The notes beneath the pieces are model-generated. The model worked only from the letters and a program-made list of their open reading frames with translations, did no database searches and had not been told where the DNA came from. A stretch of DNA of 7,713 nt, from contig DAOUQS010000089.1 in assembly GCA_030625465.1 (NCBI GenBank), positions 1 through 7,713 on the forward strand, written 5' to 3'. Both the position numbers and the translations under genes were made by a program. This document shows, in pieces, positions 1 through 6,550 of this stretch (the stretch's first letter is position 1; each line of letters starts with the position of its first letter). This stretch comes from Amylibacter sp. GTDB taxonomy: Bacteria; Pseudomonadota; Alphaproteobacteria; Rhodobacterales; Rhodobacteraceae.

Positions 1-1
1 C

Positions 2-238
2 GGGCTGATCGGTGCGCTGGATCTGGTGACGGATAAAGCGGCCAAAAAAGGTCTGGATGCACCTGGTCAACTGGGTGCGCTGGCCAATGCTGCCTTTATG
101 GAAAACGGGGTGATTTCGCGTAACATGTATGATGCGATGGCATTTTGTCCGCCGCTGATTATCACGGAAGCACAGGTGAAAGACATGTTTAACCGTGTGG
201 AAACCGCGCTGGATAAAGTGGCGAAGGAAGTTCTATAA
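2..238 (+). CDS. Class III (omega) aminotransferase, C-terminal fragment
   Basis: This is the last 78 codons of a gene whose start lies left of the window. The reading frame is open from base 2 and ends at TAA (236-238). The fragment looks like the C-terminal end of PLP-dependent class III aminotransferases. It begins GLIGALDLV, the small-domain strand where family members usually read G(L/M)xxAxE/DLV. It then has a glycine-containing turn, an FCPPLIIT segment that matches the family's 'PPL(I/V)IT' motif, and an amphipathic final helix ending in ETALDKVAKEVL. These enzymes move an amino group between an omega-amino acid or diamine and pyruvate or 2-oxoglutarate in the cytosol. The PLP lysine and substrate residues are outside the window, so the substrate cannot be named. 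The gene converges on lhgO and overlaps it by six bases. The family call is firm; a more specific name would be a guess. Confidence 0.85.
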   Translation, partial: GLIGALDLVTDKAAKKGLDAPGQLGALANAAFMENGVISRNMYDAMAFCPPLIITEAQVKDMFNRVETALDKVAKEVL

Positions 239-1429
239 ATAACCTGTTTCAAACAGGTAGTCAGCAATAGCGAATGCAGAGGTAGCGGCGGGTGACGGTG
301 CGTTGCAGACATGCACGGAACGCGTTGTTTTCTTTATCAGAAAATCGTCGATCATGTTGCCGTCTGGGTCAACTGCCATGGCCCGAATGCCTGTGCGGTA
401 GGGCAGTAGATCCTTGGCTGAAATGGTGCTGCAATAGCGATGCACTTCTTGCATATATGCGGATTTTGACAGGCTGCGTTTTAGTTCGGACATGCCGGCG
501 CATTTGAACCGGTTCATCAACTTCCAAAAGCCCGGGTAGGAAATTGTGCGCCATGTGTCGACGGGTTCAAAATAGGATCGGTCGTAGTCTTCGCGGCCCA
601 GTGACAACACGGCGTTGGGGCCAACGGTAACGTATCCGCCGACCATTTTGGTCAGGTGAACGCCAAGAAAGGGCAAGCCCGGTTTTGGCACGGGGTATAT
701 CAGGTGGTTTACGATAGCGTCGTGCTTTTGCGCCAACCGGAAATATTCGCCGCGAAACGGAATGATACGAAAGTCATCGGCAAGGCCCATCATATCGGCC
801 AGACGATCCGCTTGCAGGCCGCCGCAGACAATTAGTTGTGCGCCATGTATGGCACCCTTATCGGTTTCGATGACAACCGTATCGCTGGTTTCGCGCAACT
901 TCAAAACCTTGGATGAGAACTGGAAATCAACGCCTTTTGCCGTAAGAAGTTCCACCAGCTTATGGCAGATACCAGTGTAATCAACGATGCCTGTTGTTGG
1001 GGAAAAAAGGGCGGCCACGCCTGTGATGTGCGGTGCCATCTTTGCCATTTTAGCCGCATTGACGCGGGTTATTTCAATGCCGTTTTGCTGGCTGCGATCG
1101 TATAGGGCATCAAGCCGTGATGCTTCGTCTGCATCCACGGCGACGATCAGCTTGCCGCACTGGTCATATGCCACATCATGCTTTTGGCAAAAATCGAGGA
1201 TCGCGGGCAGGCCTTTGCGGCAAAGCGTGGCTTTCAGGCTGCCGGGGGTATAGTAGACGCCTGCGTGGATCACACCGGAATTGCGTCCGGTCTGGTGTTG
1301 TGCCGGGCCCGTTTCCTTGTCGATGATAACCAGACGTGCATTCGGGTGTTGATGTGCCAGCTTATAGGCAATCGTCAGGCCGATAATGCCTGCACCGATA
1401 ATGCAGTAGTCATATGGTTTATCTGTCAA
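233..1429 (-). CDS. lhgO: L-2-hydroxyglutarate oxidase/dehydrogenase (LhgO)
   Basis: This 398-residue FAD enzyme oxidises L-2-hydroxyglutarate to 2-oxoglutarate. In E. coli the homologue (formerly YgaF) is membrane-associated and feeds electrons to quinone. The N-terminus has the dinucleotide-binding motif GAGIIG (12-17) and an acidic residue (D37) at the end of the second strand. It is followed by the LhgO hallmark HQTGRNSGVIHAGVYY (45-60). Further matches are PFRGEYFRL in the middle, the NHLIYPVP and FLGVHLTKM segments, and CNAPSPAATSA near the C-terminus. Length matches the family (about 400). No methionine occurs early in the frame, so the start is taken as TTG at 1427-1429. It overlaps the terC stop in TTGA and is preceded by AGGAGG with six-base spacing, which points to translational coupling. 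Its 3' end overlaps the convergent aminotransferase by six bases. The family assignment is firm; the enzyme clears a side product of central metabolism or works in lysine/glutarate breakdown. Confidence 0.95.
   Translation of the reverse strand: MTDKPYDYCIIGAGIIGLTIAYKLAHQHPNARLVIIDKETGPAQHQTGRNSGVIHAGVYYTPGSLKATLCRKGLPAILDFCQKHDVAYDQCGKLIVAVDADEASRLDALYDRSQQNGIEITRVNAAKMAKMAPHITGVAALFSPTTGIVDYTGICHKLVELLTAKGVDFQFSSKVLKLRETSDTVVIETDKGAIHGAQLIVCGGLQADRLADMMGLADDFRIIPFRGEYFRLAQKHDAIVNHLIYPVPKPGLPFLGVHLTKMVGGYVTVGPNAVLSLGREDYDRSYFEPVDTWRTISYPGFWKLMNRFKCAGMSELKRSLSKSAYMQEVHRYCSTISAKDLLPYRTGIRAMAVDPDGNMIDDFLIKKTTRSVHVCNAPSPAATSAFAIADYLFETGYL
242..258 (-). terminator. Perfect inverted repeat at the lhgO / aminotransferase junction, possible terminator
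   Basis: The 17-base stretch ACCTGTTTCAAACAGGT is a perfect palindrome with 8-base arms around one central base. As RNA it would form a 7-bp stem with a three-base loop. It sits three bases after the aminotransferase stop and within the last codons of lhgO. Read on the minus strand it is followed by TATTTATAG, a weak T-rich tail, so it could end the terC-lhgO transcript. Read on the plus strand there is no T tract, so any effect on the aminotransferase transcript would need Rho or RNA processing. Its placement at a tail-to-tail junction favours a termination or 3'-end role, but the tail is poor and the call is an inference. Confidence 0.4.
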
Positions 1430-2049
1430 ACAGGGCCTCCTACACCGATAAGGGCGGCTATTTCCGGCCAGCCGTCATAGAGCATGGCCACTGTCAGATA
1501 GACCAGAAATAGAAGTCCGACCCAGCTAAGCCATGCATATTTAGTCATTACCCGCATGATCATGGTAGCAAAAAACGCCATAAAGGCAATGGACAGTACC
1601 AGTCCGAAAATCAGCAGGGATGTGTTGTCGCGTGCAATCGCGGCTACCGCGACGACATTGTCGATGGACATCGAAACATCGGCGATGGTGATCGTCACCA
1701 TTGCGCGCCATAGTTGCCTGCGGGGGGATCCTTGGTAGCCTTTTTGTTCAAGGGCTTCTTCGGCGTCACTTGCAAGATTTGCGCGGATTTCCATGAAAAA
1801 TCGCCAGCAGACCCATGCCAAAAGGCAACCGCCGATGAATATGATGCCGGGGATTGCCAGTAGGTAACTGGCGATTGCGGCAAAGAAGATACGCAACACT
1901 GCGGCCAGCGCCATGCCCATGAAAATCGCTTTTTTGCGCAGCTCCGGTGAAAGGCTTGCCGCCGCCATGCCGATAACCAGTGCATTGTCGCCTGAAAGGA
2001 TAATATCGGCAAAGACAATTTGCAGAATTTCAAAGCTGTTCTCGAACAT
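1426..2049 (-). CDS. TerC-family integral membrane protein (YjbE type)
   Basis: This 207-residue protein is almost entirely membrane. Hydrophobic segments lie at about 8-30, 43-65, 67-86, 115-140, 145-166 and 172-192, with a charged cytoplasmic or periplasmic loop at about 87-114. It carries the two TerC signature patterns: DIILSGDNALVI (15-26) and ADVSMSIDNVVAVAAI (123-138). Each has the paired Asp and Asp-Asn (D15/D21-N22 and D124/D130-N131) thought to line a metal path. TerC proteins were named for tellurite resistance. Several family members are now linked to manganese export and to metal loading of exported enzymes; whether this one does that is not shown here. It starts at ATG with AAAAGGTG seven bases upstream. 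It is first in a two-gene unit with lhgO, overlapping it by four bases. The length is usual for the short single-domain TerC branch without CBS domains. Confidence 0.9.
   Translation of the reverse strand: MFENSFEILQIVFADIILSGDNALVIGMAAASLSPELRKKAIFMGMALAAVLRIFFAAIASYLLAIPGIIFIGGCLLAWVCWRFFMEIRANLASDAEEALEQKGYQGSPRRQLWRAMVTITIADVSMSIDNVVAVAAIARDNTSLLIFGLVLSIAFMAFFATMIMRVMTKYAWLSWVGLLFLVYLTVAMLYDGWPEIAALIGVGGPV
1436..1441 (-). promoter_or_regulatory. Ribosome binding site of lhgO, supports TTG start
   Basis: On the minus strand these bases read AGGAGG, a perfect Shine-Dalgarno core, followed by six bases and then TTG (1429-1427). The site lies inside the last codons of the terC-family gene. 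It decides the otherwise odd TTG start of lhgO: no in-frame ATG is available before the conserved FAD-binding region, and GAGIIG lies only 11 residues downstream. Confidence 0.75.
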
Positions 2050-2060
2050 TCTTGGGCACC

Positions 2061-2088
2061 TTTTGATATTAAGTTCGCACTTTATAAG
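2061..2088 (+). promoter_or_regulatory. Candidate plus-strand promoter upstream of the SulP gene
   Basis: TATAAG (2083-2088) matches five of six -10 positions. TTTTGA (2061-2066) is a weak -35 at 16-base spacing. The -10 overlaps the minus-strand TATAAA around the palindrome TTATAA (2082-2087), so the two divergent promoters would compete for the same bases. A second possible -10, TATAAA at 2174-2179, lacks a good -35 but would fit a translation start at 2253 or 2271. Neither can be chosen on sequence alone. Confidence 0.25.
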
Positions 2089-2109
2089 CGATCTTAAGTG
2101 TCAAACAAG
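2081..2109 (-). promoter_or_regulatory. Candidate sigma-70 promoter for terC-lhgO
   Basis: On the minus strand TATAAA (2086-2081) forms a good -10 box. CTTGTT (2109-2104) lies 17 bases upstream as a moderate -35. Transcription would start near 2074, giving a leader of about 25 bases before the ATG at 2049, with the AAGGTG ribosome site inside it. The TTGACA that overlaps this -35 is only 12 bases from the -10, too close to be used with it. Prediction from consensus match alone. Confidence 0.4.
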
Positions 2110-2252
2110 CGGTTCTGTTCGGAAAACCCGAAAGCTGTATGAATATATTTATTTTGCGGCACAATCGGGGTAATATAAACGCGAATACGGTTTCCCGTTT
2201 ATCTTTCCAAATAATAGATATAGAGGCGACCAAACCTGATCTAATACGTTTT

Positions 2253-4025
2253 ATGAAAGCTGCATATCCTATGCATACCCCATCATTTATTCCTGATTTT
2301 GCCTGGGTGTCTGATATGAACGCAAGGCGTGTTTCTGCGGACGCTTATGCAGGCTTTATCAATGCGGCGATCGTTTTGCCCCAGGGGGTCGCATTCGCGA
2401 CTATCGCAGGCTTGCCGCCGGAATACGGGCTTTATACCGCGATGATTACGGCTGTTATCGCGGCCATTTTCGGATCTTCGATGATCATGATTTCCGGGCC
2501 GACGACCGCGATTTCGGCGGTTTTGTTTGCAACGCTGAATAATATAGCTGTGCCGGAAACCGCACGTTATATCGAGCTGGCGTTGATGATGACAATTCTT
2601 GTTGGCTTGTTTCAGCTGGCCGCCGGTTTCGGGCGTTTGGGCGGGCTGGTTTCCTTTGTTTCACATTCGGTCATGACCGCGTTTACCGCGGCGGCGGCTT
2701 TGCTGATTGCGGTTAGCCAGCTGGCAGGTGCCTTTGGCGTTCATGTGGAACGTGGCGGTAATGTGCTTGAGCGCTTGCTGCAATTGTTCGAGCATATAAC
2801 GGAAATAAATTTTCTGGCGTTGACGATTGCTGCGGTGACACTGGGCACGGCGGTTTTGTTGCAAAGGCTTTCACCAAAATTGCCGGGCTTTTTGTTTGCC
2901 TTGTTGGCGGGGTCGTTTCTGGCATGGTTTATGGACGCGGGGAACAACGGTGTTTCTATGGTTGGTGCTTTGCCGCCGCTTGCGCTTCAGTTCACGCCGC
3001 CGACAGGTGTGTTGCGCGATATTGGCACGTTGGCGCCGGGTGCGGCGGCGATTGCGCTGGTGGGGTTGCTGGAAGCGATTTCTATTGGGCGGGCGTTCGC
3101 GGTGCGCCGCAAAGAGACGTTTGATGCCAATCAGGAAATGATCGGGCAGGGCCTGTCCAATGTGGTTGGCGGGTTTTTCCAGTGCTACGCCGGCTCTGGC
3201 TCATTCACCCGTAGCGGGTTGAACGCGGCCGTTGGCGCGGCGTCGCCGTTATCGGGTATATTTGCCAGCTTGTTTTTGGGTCTGATCCTTTTGTTTATTG
3301 CCCCGCTTGTGGCCTATATTCCGACACCGGCAATGGCTGGTCTGATCCTGTTTGTTGCCTGGAAGTTGATAGATGTGAATGAAATTTCGCACATCATTAC
3401 ATCGAAAAGTCCCGAGACGGTTATTCTATTGCTGACGCTAAGTGCCGGGCTTTTGATCGAGCTGGATTTCGCGATTTATGTCGGGGTGATTGCATCTTTG
3501 TGTGTCTTTATTTACGAAAGTGCGCATCCGGAATTGCCTATAACGGCCCCGGTTGTTTTACCGTCAGGTGGTCGCAAGTTTCGCGATGTCGAAGCGCATG
3601 ACCAGGCGCAATGCCCGCAACTGGTTACGTTTCGGCTGGATGGCCCGCTTTATTTCGGGTCAGTTGAACATGTGGAGCATAAGATCAAGAAGATGCGCCG
3701 CGAAAGCCCTAAACAGATCCACATGCTGCTTTATCTTAAAGGTGTGGGGAAAATTGATCTTGCTGGTGCCGATTTACTGATTGAGACTATAAGAGAAGTG
3801 AAGTCAAAAGGCGGGTCCTTTCGTATTGTTGCCCTGTTCCCGCCGTTGATTAGTAGCCTGCGCAAACTTCATGTCATTGATGAGTTGGGTGAAGATCATT
3901 TGTTCAGCTCCAAGGGTGAGGCGGTGGCGGATGCGACAAAATATCTGGACCGTAAAATCTGCAAGCTTTGCCTGAAAGATGTGTTCACGGAATGTGACGA
4001 AATTCGGGACGAGGTCACCGACTAG
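2253..4025 (+). CDS. SulP-family anion transporter with C-terminal STAS domain
   Basis: This 590-residue inner-membrane transporter belongs to the SulP/SLC26 family, which moves sulfate, bicarbonate or other anions. The N-terminal half has the family signature VLPQGVAFATIAGLPPEYGL (41-60), then SGPTTAISA (81-89). The conserved segment from NQEMIGQG (293-300) to GSFTRSG (316-322) follows, within some ten to fourteen hydrophobic segments ending near 420. A STAS domain spans about 455-565. Its loop reads IDLAGA (501-506), with no Ser at the site phosphorylated in SpoIIAA-type STAS proteins. The tail has a cysteine trio, C570, C573 and C581 (CKLC plus a later Cys). The substrate cannot be told from sequence. 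The start is uncertain. The frame is open from ATG 2139, but residues before 2253 are AT-rich and unlike SulP N-termini. ATG 2253 and ATG 2271 both begin just before the conserved region, and none of the three has a strong ribosome site. It faces terC divergently and precedes the oxidoreductase gene by about 90 bases. Confidence 0.88.
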   Translation: MKAAYPMHTPSFIPDFAWVSDMNARRVSADAYAGFINAAIVLPQGVAFATIAGLPPEYGLYTAMITAVIAAIFGSSMIMISGPTTAISAVLFATLNNIAVPETARYIELALMMTILVGLFQLAAGFGRLGGLVSFVSHSVMTAFTAAAALLIAVSQLAGAFGVHVERGGNVLERLLQLFEHITEINFLALTIAAVTLGTAVLLQRLSPKLPGFLFALLAGSFLAWFMDAGNNGVSMVGALPPLALQFTPPTGVLRDIGTLAPGAAAIALVGLLEAISIGRAFAVRRKETFDANQEMIGQGLSNVVGGFFQCYAGSGSFTRSGLNAAVGAASPLSGIFASLFLGLILLFIAPLVAYIPTPAMAGLILFVAWKLIDVNEISHIITSKSPETVILLLTLSAGLLIELDFAIYVGVIASLCVFIYESAHPELPITAPVVLPSGGRKFRDVEAHDQAQCPQLVTFRLDGPLYFGSVEHVEHKIKKMRRESPKQIHMLLYLKGVGKIDLAGADLLIETIREVKSKGGSFRIVALFPPLISSLRKLHVIDELGEDHLFSSKGEAVADATKYLDRKICKLCLKDVFTECDEIRDEVTD

Positions 4026-4035
4026 TCAGCTGCCA

Positions 4036-4053
4036 GTGCCGCTTTGGTGGCAC
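4036..4053 (+). other. Small stem-loop between SulP and oxidoreductase genes
   Basis: GTGCCGC and GTGGCAC flank a TTTG loop and can pair as a 7-bp stem with one G-U pair. It starts 11 bases after the SulP stop. No T tract follows, so it is not a standard Rho-independent terminator. It might protect the SulP transcript end or lower read-through into the next gene. The rest of the 92-base gap (4026-4117) holds no promoter that I can support. Confidence 0.3.
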
Positions 4054-4117
4054 GATGGTGTTGAAATGTGTTCGTTTACATTGTTACCTGAAGAAAACCA
4101 CAACGGGATTCTATGGG

Positions 4118-6541
4118 ATGGCACAGCATTCAGTAAAACATTTGATTATTGGCGGCGGCATCATCGGTTGCTCGGTGGCCTATCATCTGGCTAAAAATGG
4201 CGAAAAAGATGTTGTGCTGCTGGAAAAAGCGGCCCTGACCGAAGGGGCAACATGGCATGCGGCGGGGCTGGTTGGGCAGTTGCGATCCTCGCGCAATACC
4301 ACGCGGATGCTGAAACGGTCGGTTGCGATGTATGACCAGCTAGAGGCCGAAACCGGAATGGCGTTTGACTGGAAAAAGGTAGGTAGTCTGCGGTTGGCGG
4401 CAACCAAGGAACGATTGCTGGAGGCCAAACGCCTGACCACAATGGCGCGCAGTTTTGATCTTGAAATGGAAATGATTACTGCCGCCGAAGCCAAAGAATT
4501 ATTCCCCTACATTGATGCGACGGGGCTGGAAGGGGCGGCGTTTATTCCGTCTGACGGGCATGTTGATCCGGCCAGCCTGTGTCAGGCAGTGGCGGCAGGG
4601 GCGCGCAAATATGGGGCTAAAATCAAGCAAGGTGTTACGGTGCTGGATTTTGAGATTGTTCAGGGGCGCATTACGAAGGTGATGACAACGGACGGTGATT
4701 ATCAGGCCGAAACCGTGGTTATGGCCGCAGGAATGTGGAGCCGTGAGTTGGGTGCGAAGCTGGGCATTCATGTGCCTGCCTGCGCGGTGGAGCATCAATA
4801 TATCGTCACCGAACCACTTCCCGATATTGAACTGGTCAAGGGCTTGCCGACTTTGCGTGATCCGGAACGGCTGGTTTATTACAAACCCGATGCGGGCGGG
4901 CGGCTGGTTATTGGCGGTTATGAAGAAGATACGCTGGCGTTTGGTGACAAGGGTATTCCGGGGGGATTTGTGCGCCAGTTGCTGCCCGATAATCTGGACC
5001 GTTTCGGACCATTGGCCGAACTAGCGGCAGAGGTCACGCCGGTGCTGAACGAGGTCGGTATCCGCACTGTGATAAACGGGCCGATCCCCTATTCGGCGGA
5101 TGGTGATTTTGTCATGGGTTGGGCGCCGAAGTTTGACAATCTGATGATGGCAACCGGCTTTCTTTACGGCATTGCTGCGGGTGGCGGTGCCGGTGAGATG
5201 ATTGCAGAATGGATTGTTGACGGGCGCCCAAGTCTGGATCTGTGGCCACTTGATTGCCGTCGTTTCGGGCCGCATCATGGTACGCGCGCGTTCATGTATC
5301 CGCGTGCGGTCGAACATTATGCGCACCATTATAAAATGCGTTATCCGGGGCAGGAACATGAAACGGTGCGCCAGCTTCGGCTGTCGCCGCTTTATCAGCG
5401 GTTAAAAGATCAAGGTGCGGTTTATGGCTCTAAGAACGGTTGGGAACGGCCTTTGTGGTTTGCACCCAAAGGGGTGGACGCCGTGGACCAGCTGGATTTT
5501 CTGAACCCCGGTTGGCACAGGTTTGCAGCTGAAGAACACAAGGTGGTGCGCGAAGGCGTTGCGTTGATCGACCAGTCAAGTTTTGCCAAGTTTGAAATGA
5601 TCGGGCAGGGCTCATTGGTGCTGCTGCAACGCTTGGCGGCATGCAATATGGACAAGCCTGATGGTACGGTGATTTATGCGCAGCTTTGTAATGTGGCGGG
5701 CGGCATTGAGACGGATTTGACGATCACGCGCCTGTCACGTGACCATTTCTATATTGTCACGGGATCAGGGTTTGGCACCCATGATGAAGACTGGATCAGG
5801 CGGCATATGCCCAAAGATGGTTCAGTGCATTTGATCGAGGTAACTTCCGCAAGGGCGGTGATTAACATTTGTGGGCCCAAGGCGCGTGATGTGTTGCAGG
5901 GGGTTTGTGAAAGTGATGTGTCAAACGCGGCGTTTCCGTTTGGGACGGCGCAAGATGTGATTATCGGGGCCGCACCGGTGCGCGCGGTACGGATCGGATT
6001 TGTTGGTGAATTGGGCTGGGAGCTGCATGTCCCGACAGAGTTTGGCGCCCATGTTTACGATGTGTTGCGGGATGCGGGGCAGGATGCCGGCATCCGTGAT
6101 GTGGGGTATCGGGCGATCGACAGCTTGCGGCTGGAAAAAGGTTATTTGTACTGGTCTGGTGATATTTCACCTGATTATACGCCGGTAGAAGCGGGGCTGG
6201 GGTTTCGTGTGCATCTGAAATCGGGCGGTAATTTTATCGGGCGTGATGTGTTGCAGGCGCAAAAAACAGACGGGCCAAAGCAAAGGCTTTGTACGTTTGT
6301 CGCGCATAAAAAGCTGCCGCTTTTTGGCGGGGAAGCGCTGTTGCTGAATGGCAAGGTTGTATCACTGGTGACAAGTGCGGGATTTGGTCATACGGTTGGG
6401 CAAATGATTATGTTCGCTTATCTGCCTGAAGATCTGTGCAAACAAAGCACATTCCAGATTGAGGTTTTTGGCGAACGTTCTACGATCGAACGGGTGGATG
6501 GGCCACTGTATGATCCGCAAAATGAACGACTGAAGGCGTAG
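4118..6541 (+). CDS. FAD-dependent oxidoreductase/GcvT fusion (dimethylglycine/sarcosine dehydrogenase class)
   Basis: This 807-residue two-part enzyme oxidises an N-methyl group of a small amine or amino acid on FAD. It probably passes the resulting one-carbon unit to tetrahydrofolate in its second half. The DAO-type FAD domain (about 8-370) starts with GGGIIG (12-17) and E36. TWHAAGL (45-51) follows, whose His47 aligns with the residue that holds FAD covalently in dimethylglycine and sarcosine dehydrogenases. The NGPIPYSADGDFVMG segment (320-334) and a glycine-rich GIAAGGGAGEM stretch complete the flavin site. A short linking domain follows (about 373-428), then the GcvT domain (about 430 to the end) with GGIETDLT (528-535) and GELGWELH (630-637). 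Length fits the class (800-870). ATG 4118 is chosen because it begins six residues before the first FAD strand and has GGGA nine bases upstream. ATG 4055 would add 21 unconserved residues. The exact substrate (dimethylglycine, sarcosine or another methylamine) is open. Confidence 0.9.
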   Translation: MAQHSVKHLIIGGGIIGCSVAYHLAKNGEKDVVLLEKAALTEGATWHAAGLVGQLRSSRNTTRMLKRSVAMYDQLEAETGMAFDWKKVGSLRLAATKERLLEAKRLTTMARSFDLEMEMITAAEAKELFPYIDATGLEGAAFIPSDGHVDPASLCQAVAAGARKYGAKIKQGVTVLDFEIVQGRITKVMTTDGDYQAETVVMAAGMWSRELGAKLGIHVPACAVEHQYIVTEPLPDIELVKGLPTLRDPERLVYYKPDAGGRLVIGGYEEDTLAFGDKGIPGGFVRQLLPDNLDRFGPLAELAAEVTPVLNEVGIRTVINGPIPYSADGDFVMGWAPKFDNLMMATGFLYGIAAGGGAGEMIAEWIVDGRPSLDLWPLDCRRFGPHHGTRAFMYPRAVEHYAHHYKMRYPGQEHETVRQLRLSPLYQRLKDQGAVYGSKNGWERPLWFAPKGVDAVDQLDFLNPGWHRFAAEEHKVVREGVALIDQSSFAKFEMIGQGSLVLLQRLAACNMDKPDGTVIYAQLCNVAGGIETDLTITRLSRDHFYIVTGSGFGTHDEDWIRRHMPKDGSVHLIEVTSARAVINICGPKARDVLQGVCESDVSNAAFPFGTAQDVIIGAAPVRAVRIGFVGELGWELHVPTEFGAHVYDVLRDAGQDAGIRDVGYRAIDSLRLEKGYLYWSGDISPDYTPVEAGLGFRVHLKSGGNFIGRDVLQAQKTDGPKQRLCTFVAHKKLPLFGGEALLLNGKVVSLVTSAGFGHTVGQMIMFAYLPEDLCKQSTFQIEVFGERSTIERVDGPLYDPQNERLKA

Positions 6542-6545
6542 GGGA
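6540..6545 (+). promoter_or_regulatory. Ribosome binding site of the phosphotransferase gene, overlapping the upstream stop
   Basis: AGGGGA overlaps the last two bases of the oxidoreductase TAG stop (6539-6541) and lies five bases before ATG 6551. This supports the chosen start and suggests that ribosomes finishing the oxidoreductase can reinitiate on the kinase-like gene. Confidence 0.65.
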
Positions 6546-6550
6546 TAAAA

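Noticed and set aside
1424..1429. TTGACA on the minus strand at the start of lhgO as an internal promoter
   Set aside because: These bases are the TTG start codon and the next codon; no -10-like box follows at proper spacing.
292..1480. Plus-strand open frames of 70-100 codons opposite lhgO
   Set aside because: They lie wholly or mostly antisense to the well-conserved lhgO, have no family likeness and are rich in Arg, Cys and Ser as expected for shadow frames.
2099..2104. Consensus TTGACA on the minus strand as the -35 of terC
   Set aside because: It is only 12 bases from the TATAAA -10 box, and no other -10 fits 16-18 bases downstream.
2139..2252. N-terminal extension of the SulP protein from ATG 2139
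   Set aside because: The encoded residues are Asn/Ile-rich, the DNA is AT-rich compared with the rest, and SulP proteins normally begin just before the conserved first segment. Kept as possible but not favoured.
2896..3141. Plus-strand open frame inside the SulP gene
   Set aside because: It is a +1 shadow, very rich in Arg, Trp and Cys, inside a conserved membrane coding region.
4055..4117. Upstream in-frame ATG giving the oxidoreductase 21 more residues
   Set aside because: The added residues are basic and Cys-containing, not like the family, and no ribosome site precedes ATG 4055. ATG 4118 places the FAD motif at the usual distance.
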